64,000 nt of DNA, from NCBI GenBank assembly GCA_033398695.1, contig CM065804.1:48143501-48207500 (forward strand), read 5' to 3'. The DNA is from Orobanche coerulescens. Lineage: Eukaryota > Streptophyta > Magnoliopsida > Lamiales > Orobanchaceae. The notes under the pieces are model-generated. The model searched no databases. It saw only the letters and a list, made by a program, of their open reading frames with translations, and was not told the origin of the DNA. Below, piece by piece: positions 54,325 through 64,000 of this stretch. The position numbers were made by a program, and so were the translations under genes. The number at the start of each line of letters is the position of its first letter. Position 1 is the first letter of the stretch.

Positions 54325-57300
54325 ATGGTTTCTACAGGTATTTTTTTTGTTTATTGTTTGTTCTTATTTTTGTTCGTTTGTTCGTTCTTATTCAATCAAT
54401 GTTCATTTATACACAGTTTTTCGCTGGTATTCAGAATAAATTCGTTGAATTTTCGTCTAGGGTTGAATGTTTTTCGTTCATTTATTTCATATTTTTTCAT
54501 TGAGTTATACATATTTTTATCCAATTCAATTTTAATTTGCTAATTTCGTCAGTATTTTACTTTCTTCAGTGGTTTGTATTTATTTATCTTGTTAGTTGTT
54601 TACGGTTTTTTTTCGTTCATTGTTTTATTTGTCTTTTTTTTTTTTGACATATAGCAATACATGACAACCCTAGGTGAAAGATATTTATGTTGCACTTTCA
54701 AAGATATACGTAGCACTTTATATGTTTTTTATTAGCATTCATTTCTGTTTTGGCTGAAGGCTTTATGCGTTGGCACCTTTCACAACTCAGTAGCAGTATT
54801 TATGATTTTTTTTTGCCATTGCATTGTGTTTTAGTTGAAACTTTTTTGGTTGCCCTTTCGTACAATAAGTAGCAGTTTTTGTGGCATATCTTGGCATTTT
54901 TTTTGTTGCACTTTCCCACAATCCAGTAGCACTCTTTTTGTTAGCTTTTGGCATTTATTATGTTTTACAGAATGCCATAATTTATATCGACTCTTTAGCA
55001 TAGAATCTTTATGTTCTGTACGTAATATGTTTTCTGCTTGCATATTAAAAAAATTTGTTGTTTAATTGAGTTGTTATTTTTGAATTTTCAGCGGGGGGAA
55101 GTACGTCGGAAGATGTCACCAAATTTATTGTACCTTCTTGCAAAGAAGGTATGAAACCTTACGTGGGTAAGGTTTTCGAGAATTTGAAAGAGGCAGAAGT
55201 TTTTTATAAGGATTACGCTTCTGATTGTGGGTTTGAAGTGCGCAAGGCAACGACTGTCAAATCCAAAGACAAGAATATTATTTGGCGGTATGTGGTATGT
55301 AACAAGGAGGGATCAAAGAACGTTGCCAATAAAGTACTTTCTGGTAACAAAAAACGACGTAGGATGGACACCAGAACTGGATGTAAAGCTCGTGTAGTCA
55401 TCCGATTAGAAGGTTGTGTAGGATATGTCGTTACAGGATTTATTGAGGCCTGATCATGATATGATTTCGAGGCGTACAAGCATCTCATGAATTCTTGTAG
55501 GAAGGTTACTCCGCACACAAGTTGATGATTGGTAAATGCGGGAGAGCAAATATAGGTCCGATGCGATCGTTTCGTTTTTAAGGAGCTAGTTGGTACATAT
55601 GAGGATATTGGGTGTACTACTATTGAATTCAAGAACTATGCTCGTGATATGAGGGCATTTGCGAATGGAGTTGATGCAGAAATATTGCTCCAAAAGTTGG
55701 AAAGCAAGCGTGATTTTTGCGCGGGTTTCACATTTGACGTTGCTGAGGATGAGTGGCATCAAGTGAAGTGTTTATTTTGGGCAGACCCTCTGTCTATCCA
55801 AAACTATCAAATTTTTGGGGAGGCTGTCTCGTTTGATGCTACTTATTCGACAAATAGGTGAATGATGAAAATATTTCTAATTAGTACTATTGTGTAATGT
55901 TTTGTATTTTGTTGAGCATGCTGACTTCATGTGCAAATGTTATATAATATCGTACAATATTTTTTAGGTACAGTTTATGTCTATCTCAATTTTGATAGAT
56001 TGTGCTAATTTGTAAAACTATATGTGCTGCATAATATAGCTTACGTGCAGTTTGTTTTAACATGATGTGCTGTTCCTTTAATTTTGTAGATATTTATTCA
56101 CTTTCGTTTATAACTGTAGGTACAAAATGATTTTCACGCCATTTACGGGAAGAGACAATCACGGTAGATGTGTCACTTTTGGCGTTGGTCTGTTAACAAG
56201 GGAGGATTACGAGTCATATTCATGGATTCTTTCCAGGTTCGCAGATTGTATGAAAAGGCATCCTAAGATGTTGATAAGATGAGGATCCCGCAATGAAAAA
56301 TTTGTGGCAGAGGTGTTTCTGACACTTTGCATAGGCTCGTATGTGGCACATAATGAGAAAGGTTCTTTGAGAAAGTGCGAAAATTTTGAATGAAGATTCG
56401 AGTTCAAGAATAAGTTGTTCGGCTTGGTTTGGTCGGAGATGTATGACCCAATAGAGTTTGAAGAAAGATGGCACAATGTGATGAGCAGTATGGATTGTGT
56501 GATCACAAGTGGTTACGCAATTTGTTCTCAATGAGATCTTCATGGATTCCTTCATATTTTCGTGAGTTGGAAATGAGTGGGTTGTTCAAAACAACCTCTC
56601 TATCCGAGAGTGAGAATAGCTTCTTTCGACAATATTTGAATAAGCATCATGACACAGCGAATTCTACATTCATTTTGGTAGTGCAATTGATGCGCAACGT
56701 AATTCGCATGACAAATTATGTTATAAAGATCAAACAGTCTACCTGTATTGAAAACTCATTTTGCGATTGAGCTTCAGCCGCAATCGTATACACTTTGAGT
56801 ATGTTTCAAGGTGCGGCGTGAGATTTTGGCTGCGGTGCATGAATGCAATTTCATCTATGGTTCATAAAGATGATACATCAATATATCATGTTGTTGCTAA
56901 CGATGAGCTGAAGTTTGAAGTTACATATTTAATTCTTTGAGGAATCATTTTCATGTTCGTGCAAGTACTACACTCGGAAAGGTCTATTGTGCAGGCATAT
57001 TTTTGTGATGATGTTCAACATGAATGTCACATCTATCCCCCCAAAGTACATTTGCCATCGATAGACAAAGGTTGCTTCTGCTGAGATTGCAGATAAACGA
57101 GCCAACTCTGGTTATTCTCATCCGAGTGGCAATAATGAGTTGTTTATAGAGGCTTGTAAATGCATTGGTTTGGTTGATGGTGATCCAGAACGCCGAGTGC
57201 AGTTTCTTCAAATTCTTAAAGATGCGAGTGCTAAATTCTCATCGAAAAAGATCTAATGCTGAGCAGAAAGACATAGAAGGGAATGATGCCATGTTCGAGC

Positions 57301-57515
57301 AGTATTATGGTTTACCCAAACCGAAGACCTGCAGACTATTGGCACCTGAAGTGTGCAGCACTAAGGGTGGTGCAGTGAGGTTGAAGTCTCATAGGGAGAA
57401 GGCCATTGCAGCAGCAGTGGCAGCAAACAAGCCGTTAAGGGGTTGTCGTACGTGTAAAACTAAGACCAATCATGATACAAGGAATTGCCCGAGTAAAATA
57501 CTCGGTAGAGGTTGA
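54325..57515 (+). pseudogene. FAR1/FHY3-like MULE transposase, degenerate
   Basis: Model: exon 1 MVST with a partial Ala codon (54325-54337, donor GTATTT), intron to 55091 (acceptor TTTTCAG), exon 2 from 55092, which restores frame. The FAR1 DNA-binding domain follows (KPYVGKVFENLKEAEVFYKD at 55157; WRYVVCNKEG; CKAR). Small indels near 55453-55600 break the linker. The MULE transposase domain starts FWADPLSIQNY and SFDATYSTNR; a likely intron spans about 55858-56118, then YKMIFTPFTGRDNHGR. More stops follow. SWIM zinc finger CSCKYYTRKGLLCRHIF is at about 56957-57007. The C-terminal zinc knuckle-like CRTCKTKTNHDTRNC ends near 57495; stop at 57513-57515. Confidence 0.8.
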
Positions 57516-58420
57516 TTTGTAGCAGTTAACTACATGGTCTTTGGCAGTATAGTTACTTCGAGTTATAACTGGTTTGTTAGTTTGTTTATTTTTTGTACAG
57601 GCTTATAAGGTGGTCTTGTACTCATATTTATTTCATTGGTGTATTTTGGAGATTTATGTTGAACATGCATCTGAATAAGTCATTTATGAACTTTTTTTAC
57701 TGTTTAGCATAGGTGTGCTACGTTTATATCAATATCGTGCTAAGTTTTACAATTTGTAGTGCTGGTCGTGAGCATTAGTGTGATACACGAGGTAATGAAC
57801 AGTGTCTTAGATTCAATGTTGAACATGTAAGTTTACGCATGTCATTTATGTACGTCCCTTCTTGTTCATTTGAGGTGTGCTACGTTCTTATTAATATCAT
57901 GCTAAGTTTGGTAAGCAGTCGGAAAAATCAGGTAAAGGCAATGAACCTCATATTATTCAAATACAAATGGATCGATTTACTTATGTGCCGTATTATCTTA
58001 TTCAAAGAATCGCCTAAAATAATTTTATCCATGATTCAAGGAATTGCTAGTTTGCTCGTTAGAGGTTGAGTTATAACTGGTCTGCTAGTTTGGTTATTGC
58101 TTGTCCAGACTACGAAGGTGGTCTGTTTACTCACATTTAGTTCATTTTTATTTTTGTAGTTTGGATATTTAATGTTGAATATGTATTTGCAGAAGTCATT
58201 TATGTACATTTTTACTGTTCAGCATAAGTGTGCTAACTTTATATTAATATCGTGCCTAGTTGTAAATTTTGTGGTGCTGGGCGTGAGCATCACTCTGGTG
58301 CACAATGCAATGAAGATCATATTATTAAAATACACATGGATCGATTTATTTGTGTGCCATGTTATATTGTGTAGTGCAATATTGATGTACTTGTATATGT
58401 TAAAAAAATTCAACTGTAAC
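57479..58420 (+). repeat. Partial triplication downstream of the FAR1-like gene
   Basis: AAGGAATTGC ... GTAGAGGTTGA and GAGTTATAACTGGT recur (57479-57575 and 58037-58085). Blocks with TTGAACATG..., GTCATTTATG, GTGTGCTA and ATATCGTGC recur at about 57658-57760, 57818-57910 and 58171-58260. The segment AAATACAAATGGATCGATTTACTTATGTGCC (in part) at about 57960 has a copy at about 58330. The copies are diverged, with no coding content. Confidence 0.7.
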
Positions 58421-58543
58421 CCACATGATTAATAATTAAAAAAACATAAGATCCATTCTAATAATGAAACCCTGAGCCATTCCAAAGTTTTAACAAATAA
58501 ATAAAAAATATAACGAATTTTCAAGTAATTTAAATAACATTAA

Positions 58544-61500
58544 TTATCCTAGTAATAATGTTTCTGGCTTAATACTTGAGTCTGCACACACTTTACGGTA
58601 ATGTGTCTCTGCGTTTCCCAATACGGAGTCTTTAACTATATTTTCTGGCCAATTGATCAAAGCAGCACAATAACGAATCCTCATCAATAACAATTGTTTG
58701 TCACCTTTGCCTGAAATCCCACAGGTCCATTTGGCTGAAACATCGCCCATGAACGTCTCAATATGTCTCATTAAATACACTCCACTGTCTACTAAATTAC
58801 GTTTGTCACCCCATTTTATTACTGGAATCTGAAAAGTCGATTTCTCGAGCAGTTTAGCCTTTGTCACAAGGCCTCTGTAGAATAGGTATTCTGCCAGTAT
58901 AGTTCGCTAGTAACAAAATGTACAAAATTAATAAATTTGGGTTAAAGTTATATTCAATTAACTAAACAATATTAACAGAAATAAAAAACATACCAAGTTA
59001 GGTAGTAAATCACCATATTTCTGCGCCTGACATTCTGATGCATCATCATTAACACTATCTAGTACGACCATTTTGCTATTTTTTAGGCAGACACAAACCG
59101 CAAAGTATTTGTTCTCCTTATAAACTGGAAAAACAAACTGGACAGAAAAAATACAATTTTAATATGACAATATATATATATATAATAAAATTTATCTAAA
59201 AAATAAAAATATTCAGTGATAGATACTTACGATATCTATGTCACTCAACTCTAAATGGGCGTTGCTACTCAGCTCAGATGTGATATTCTCAAAAAAAGAA
59301 TCCTTGCGTTCCTCGAGTGTCAAATCATTAGCTACCAGTGCATCAGTCTACCAAAGAACAATGGAGTACGAAAAATCAGTAATTTAAAACATGCGGGGAA
59401 GGTTAAACATAAGAAGAAAATGACACATACACATAAGAAAGTGTTGGCAAAAAAACGTGCAGGGGAACCATCCCCACGACTACTCTCAAGATGGTTTAGC
59501 ATCAAGCACCAAGCGTCCACCACTCCAACTCCAATTTTATGATTTTTTGCAAGTGTATACATGTGTTCTCTTGTGATCTCGACATCTCCATATGCAAAAA
59601 GTATAGTTTCCCTAATTACAAAAAATGTAAACGCAATAAGAAATAAGTCTATGCTGGAAGGTTGTGTTAGTTGTCTTACTCGGTATTTGGACTGTTTTGA
59701 AGTGCATATATCCCACACTTTATTTCATTTTTTGTAAGACGTTTGTCTGGATTTATCTGTCGTACCAAAAAAGGGGATCGAAAAGCTATAGGCTTATTCA
59801 ATACATTCTTCGCCCTTCTCTTTTTAATGGCTGCAACTGTATCTGTAGGTGAAATCTATAAAAAAAGAAGATATATATCAACAATATATAGGTTAGACAT
59901 AAAAGTGCAAGCTGTTCATATATTTTCCCATAGATATATCGATCTTAATCCATTTATCATAACCATGTGTTCACATGAATTTAAGGGTTACATACACTCG
60001 CATACATTAGCATAGATCATAACCCATGTCCCAATGACTTCAAAGACTAAAATTCAGCAACTGTATTTTCTGTTTAGATTATTCTACAACCATATCGAAT
60101 CTACTTCTTATTTTGCCTCGATGAACGACGCAAGACAACTTTGTTTAGGCTTCTTCGGTGGCGGCTTGAGTTACTCGAGATGCTCGATAATTTGCTTTAG
60201 TCCTTGCGGTGTACCACATCTCCTAATCGTTTCTGCAATATCGGATATATAGTCCGTAAATCAAGCCGCATTCATTCCTATATGCATTAAAAATATTGTG
60301 CAACCTCATGTAGTCAAAGCTGCTAACTCGAAACTAAGTGTGCACGATTATGAAGTCAATCAACAAACATGAAGATTTGAATATGTGCTATATAAATAAC
60401 AAACGAGTGATATTAATATACTTTGTATGTGCTAGATGGAATATCCGAGCACTTATTTAACTGAATGTTTCAAAAGATGCAAGAGCAACAACCTACGAAT
60501 GCAAACACCATATAATATATGTGCAGGCAATATTCCTTAAAATCAAATCAGAAAGCTGTGTTTAATAATTCCCGTGACTTAGAAAAACATAACAAAAATG
60601 ATGCCTATACTGAAAAGCATTTCAAACAACACAAGACACAGACCAAACAAACGATTTTCAGCATAATTATACCACACAAATCAGGATCCCAATATAATTT
60701 CTCAATTTCCAAAATACACCATTGCATGTATCCGTTAACAAGAATGCAACAAAACATTCAACCTCACTAACCCGTGTCATCGCATCTTAAACAATATATT
60801 AAGTTCCACTTACCTTGGTTGTCTTCTCAGTTTCAGCATTTGAAGCTCCAGCATCCCCTCCCTCAACATTTCCGGCATTAACAAAAACATCCACAGCTCC
60901 ATCAACAATATTGTTTATTCTGACATCAAAAACAACATTCCCAGCTCCACCATCTCTTCCTTCCTGCTGCACATACAAAGTTAGCTTAATTAAAATCAAT
61001 ATTCACATGTTCTTTATTATATAATGAGCTAACCTGGACATTCTTTCTTTGCGGTGAAGCTCCAATGCCAAATTCGTTGGCGGCGATGAATTCCACATTT
61101 GGGTTAGTCGAGGCGAATGAGGGCATCTCCTCGATTTGACCCATTGCTTGTCTCTTTTTCTAGCTCTTTGTCTACATCGTTCAATAGCTTCACAACATCA
61201 GGATGGTTGCAGAAGACATCAAAATCTTGTGTCGATTCTGGTATACAAGATCCGGGCTGTGTGGAAATCACTGTTGAACAGGATATGGACTTCATGGCTT
61301 TGTCAATGGTCCGGTGAAACGAAGGCGTGTTCACAACATCTTCGGGAGCTGTCTCTATCAACTTCATCATGTGGACGGCCAATTTCGTAATTTTTTTCGC
61401 CAAACTCAGCACCTCAATGGTCACACCCGCTCCACTCTTTGTAGCTTCAGCTGCTACTTCGCTGGTTGATGGGATGGTTAAGTCATGAACTTCGTCTTGC

Positions 61501-63547
61501 TGAGTTGCAGGATCAACGCAAATCAGAATCGGCTCTTGAGGAAGTCCGTCACCGAAACAACCTCCCTTTATCTCTGCCTTCTCTCTCTGTTCCTCGAAGC
61601 TTTGTTGTCCATTCACAATGATAGGGAATTCTCGTAGAGTTATGCACTTTGTAGCGGACTCGATCGACGTAGAATAACTGTTCCATTACGGAAAAAAATC
61701 CTCGAGTTAGAATGGTCAACAGAAAAAACGGTGCTAACAAACAGAGTTATGTGTGGTATGTTATAGCACAAATTATGCTAACTAAGCAAAACACTAATCT
61801 TGAAAATTAAAAAGTACAACTTTAATGAGTAAATTAAATGTCAAAACTTAAAATGTTGTTCAATTTCATCCAATATTATGCCAAATATTAACTTTATTAT
61901 GCTAAATAAGGAAATAAACTATGCTAATAATTTGTAAAAAAGATGCTAACATCAGCTTGGCAAACCTACAAGAATTTTCCCAACAAATAAGTGGAAAAAC
62001 AATCTAGAATTTAAAATTTGAGAATTTATACAGTACCTGAAACAATTTCACAACATTTTTTTCGCATATTGTAGTCACTGACCTCTCAATTAATCTAGAA
62101 TTTGATAATACAGTTAAGGAAAAGAACAGTGGGTGGACGTGATTAAATTTAAAATTTACCATAAGGAAAAGCAACGGTCCAACGAAATGTGAGGCATTTT
62201 CCTCGGCATATGCTGTCTTGTTCTCGATCAAACTGCGCATCACATACTCCGACCAGTTCCACTCCTTAATTTTACTTAAATCCGCTAGGCAATTGAGAAT
62301 ATATGAGCTGACGTAGCCATTCGCTGTGCTTTCCATGAAAGTTGACTGAATAGCTATCATAAAAAGGCGCTTGAACCATTCACCTCCGTCGACACAGCTA
62401 AGTGCAGCATCGTGCAGCTTCTTGATGGTTATCTTATGTCGCTTCGTATTAGGTATATAATCCATCATTTCATCAAACAATGGAGATTCATCCTTCTTCT
62501 GAAACCTTCGCACAATTTTTCTCCCTTTAGGGAATCCATATACCCTTATCACATCGTCGTCGGTGACTAGGATTCTTCGATTCCCTGTGAGTAAGAGCTC
62601 AGAGCTGTTGTGGTTGAACTTGTCAACTACCCGACGCAAGCCTAGACGGGACGATGGTTATGTTCAAATCTCGCACGAGTTGAAACCCCATCTCATCAAT
62701 TGCGTTGAGTTGCTTGTCGTTTAATTTTGAAAGTGTTTTAGTAAATGTAATAAGGTTGCGGCTAGGCGAGGCTTGGGAATGTCTCGTCCTCGACATCTTC
62801 CTCAACCTCTACCTCGACCGTCATCTTCATCCTCAACCTTTTCCTTTTATCCTTGTACTCGTCATCGGACCGTCGGCATCTTCCTCGGACCACTTGGGCT
62901 CCTCATCATTTTCACCACTCGGTATTTCTTGACATTCTCATCACTTCATTAGTATCTTGTTCAATAACCATTGGTCCCTTGCCTTTGCTTCTAGCTTTTC
63001 CCTTTACCTTTTCCCTATCACGGGCTGTAAAGTAAATAATTTGTTAGTCATTGAATCTATCAATAAATGAGAAAATATAGAAACCTACTTATGTGCTAAA
63101 ATAAATCAACAATGAGGCAGTACAAATGAACAAAGTGCCCTGACTGAACCGCGTCGAGATTATAGTAATTTGCACAACTAACCAAACAAAAATGATCATC
63201 AAACCAATATAATAATCAAGCATGATCACCATAACAACTATTAAAAAATACAACTTTAAACAATAAATTAAATGTCAAAATTAGAAAGATTCTAAGATAA
63301 TTCAAATTAAGTGCTAATTAAAACAACAATCTTTACGGCTAGATAAAAAATTCAGAAGCACAAACTAACCCTTTTCAATGGTATTTTTTTTCCTCGTTGG
63401 TGCTTCCTCGCTACTTTCAACAAAGTCATCGTCTTGATTTGGGTTATTGACCCCATCACTTCTTCTACGTTTATTCGCAAATTCATAAATAACCAACGCA
63501 CTTTCTTGCTTTCCCTTGCCTTTTTGAATCCCTTTGTCCTTTCCCAT
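58544..63547 (-). pseudogene. Ulp1-like (C48) protease-domain gene of the MULE, degenerate
   Basis: Ulp1 proteases cleave SUMO. Reading leftwards from MGKDKGIQKGKGKQ (63547): a basic/acidic low-complexity N-terminus; then a conserved plant domain (MGFQLVRDLNITIVPSRL and LRRVVDKFNHNSSELLLTG, one-base shift at about 62640) down to about 62040; a linker exon (61616-61104); then KNHKIGVGVVDAWCLMLNH (about 59530); a core strand KYFAVCVCLKNSKMVVLDS (about 59060-59110); and VDSGVYLMRHIETFMG (about 58750-58790). Catalytic His would stand at the Lys of KYF, Asp (LDS) is kept, and the Cys of DCG is Ser (AGT). It therefore looks catalytically dead. Exon borders are approximate, and frames shift in the acidic region near 62850-62930. 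Confidence 0.65.
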
Positions 63548-64000
63548 AACTGATAAAAAAAGCCATACACATAATCCAAAATATTAATTTAGTTGTTACT
63601 GTCATGTAAAACCCCTAATGTTAAAAACTAAACTTGTATGTGCTAAATATGCATATGATGGGTGCTAAGGAATATATTAACCAATTCGATAGTCGACATC
63701 TTTCATTGAAATAAATATTAATCTTCAAGAATGTGGTTTTTTTGAGTTTTTAGTTGGACAGAATAAATTACAACCAACATAGCTCTACATAAGGATAAAT
63801 AAATGAGAAAATACAACAGCTTACTCATATGCGGAATAAACAATATTTACCATTTACATTACTGAAGGTGCAGGAACCATGTATTTAAAGTGCAAAGTTT
63901 TTAACATAAATGTGCTAGTCAAAATCATAACCAGTGCAAAGAGTTGCTTAAGTTAATCATAACTGTTATAAATTCTTGTGTGCAAGATAAGAAACAAACT
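63548..64000. other. AT-rich right edge, no feature seen
   Basis: No gene, terminal repeat or LTR recognised. TGTGCTA words like those elsewhere in the MULE (63640-63920) suggest it still belongs to that element. Confidence 0.4.

Larger units (their letters stand above)
53902..64000 (+). mobile_element. Mutator-like element, left part, FAR1 transposase plus Ulp1-like gene
   Basis: Begins GGGATAGGTTCAGGTAGG directly after a TA repeat. Inside are a FAR1/FHY3-like MULE transposase gene (+) and a convergent Ulp1-protease-like gene (-). Plant MULE groups that carry Ulp1-like (C48) genes are known (Kaonashi/Kiddo-type MULEs). The right terminal inverted repeat would read CCTACCTGAACCTATCCC and is not in the window. 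The exact left boundary is inferred from the sharp change from microsatellite to unique sequence. Confidence 0.65.

Overview
This is a repeat-dense block of an angiosperm nuclear genome, probably a eudicot. It has no rRNA, tRNA or prokaryotic-style genes and no clearly intact host gene. Almost all of it is nested LTR retrotransposons, with parts of DNA transposons and a few decayed host-gene pieces. Host taxon, superfamily and clade calls are by recognition of protein motifs, not database search. LAYOUT. 1-2869: an unrecognised small ORF, an intron-less broken LOG-like (cytokinin-activating enzyme family) sequence, and a 3' non-coding region of Tat/Athila type. 2870-4436: the matching Tat-type LTR. 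4448-32040: a Tekay-like Ty3/gypsy chromovirus ('element 1') whose 5' LTR is reduced to its last 31 bp and which was split twice. Element A (9461-19046, TSD TGAAA) sits between its pol and polypurine tract. Element B (19808-30076, TSD GTTCT) sits inside its 3' LTR. Element B is itself interrupted by a minus-strand Tat-type solo LTR ('H', 23309-24603, TSD GGTGG). 32041-33797: a truncated, inverted LTR of the element 1 family ('I') that abuts an exon-like fragment of a calcineurin B-like (CBL) calcium sensor gene; a second CBL exon-like piece follows at about 34701-34752, with a hAT-like terminus between them and a CACTA-like terminus downstream at 35620. 36449-38820: a 3'-truncated Tekay-like LTR ('F'). 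38840-44106: a pol-less Ty1/copia SIRE-like element ('D') with nearly intact gag, whose 3' LTR is split by a solo LTR ('E', TSD GTTGG). 44107-51141: a third Tekay-like element ('C', same family as A), cut off within pol at an inverted LTR ('G', 51142 to about 53707). 53708-53900: AC/AT microsatellites. 53902-64000: the left part of a large Mutator-like element with a decayed FAR1/FHY3-type transposase gene on + and a convergent Ulp1-protease-like gene on -; its right end lies outside the window. HOW IT WORKS TOGETHER. The gypsy elements encode gag, protease, reverse transcriptase, RNase H, integrase and a C-terminal chromodomain, all disabled by stops and frameshifts. Many stops read as CAG to TAG or TGG to TAG/TGA, as expected from cytosine deamination at methylated CHG sites. 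Element D keeps only gag, and the MULE genes are degenerate. MOST NOTABLE. Several LTR families here, both Ty3/gypsy and Ty1/copia, carry arrays of 12-bp near-perfect palindromes with two CpGs (core CGNNCG), set at a regular pitch of about 23 bp just upstream of the TATA box. The pitch pattern is shared between families although the motif core (TTACGTACGTAA, TAGCGCACGCTA, TTACGGCCGTAA) and the 11-bp spacers differ. I do not know a described system that explains this. A second cross-family feature is a C-run/G-run hairpin followed by an AG in the downstream part of the gypsy LTRs.
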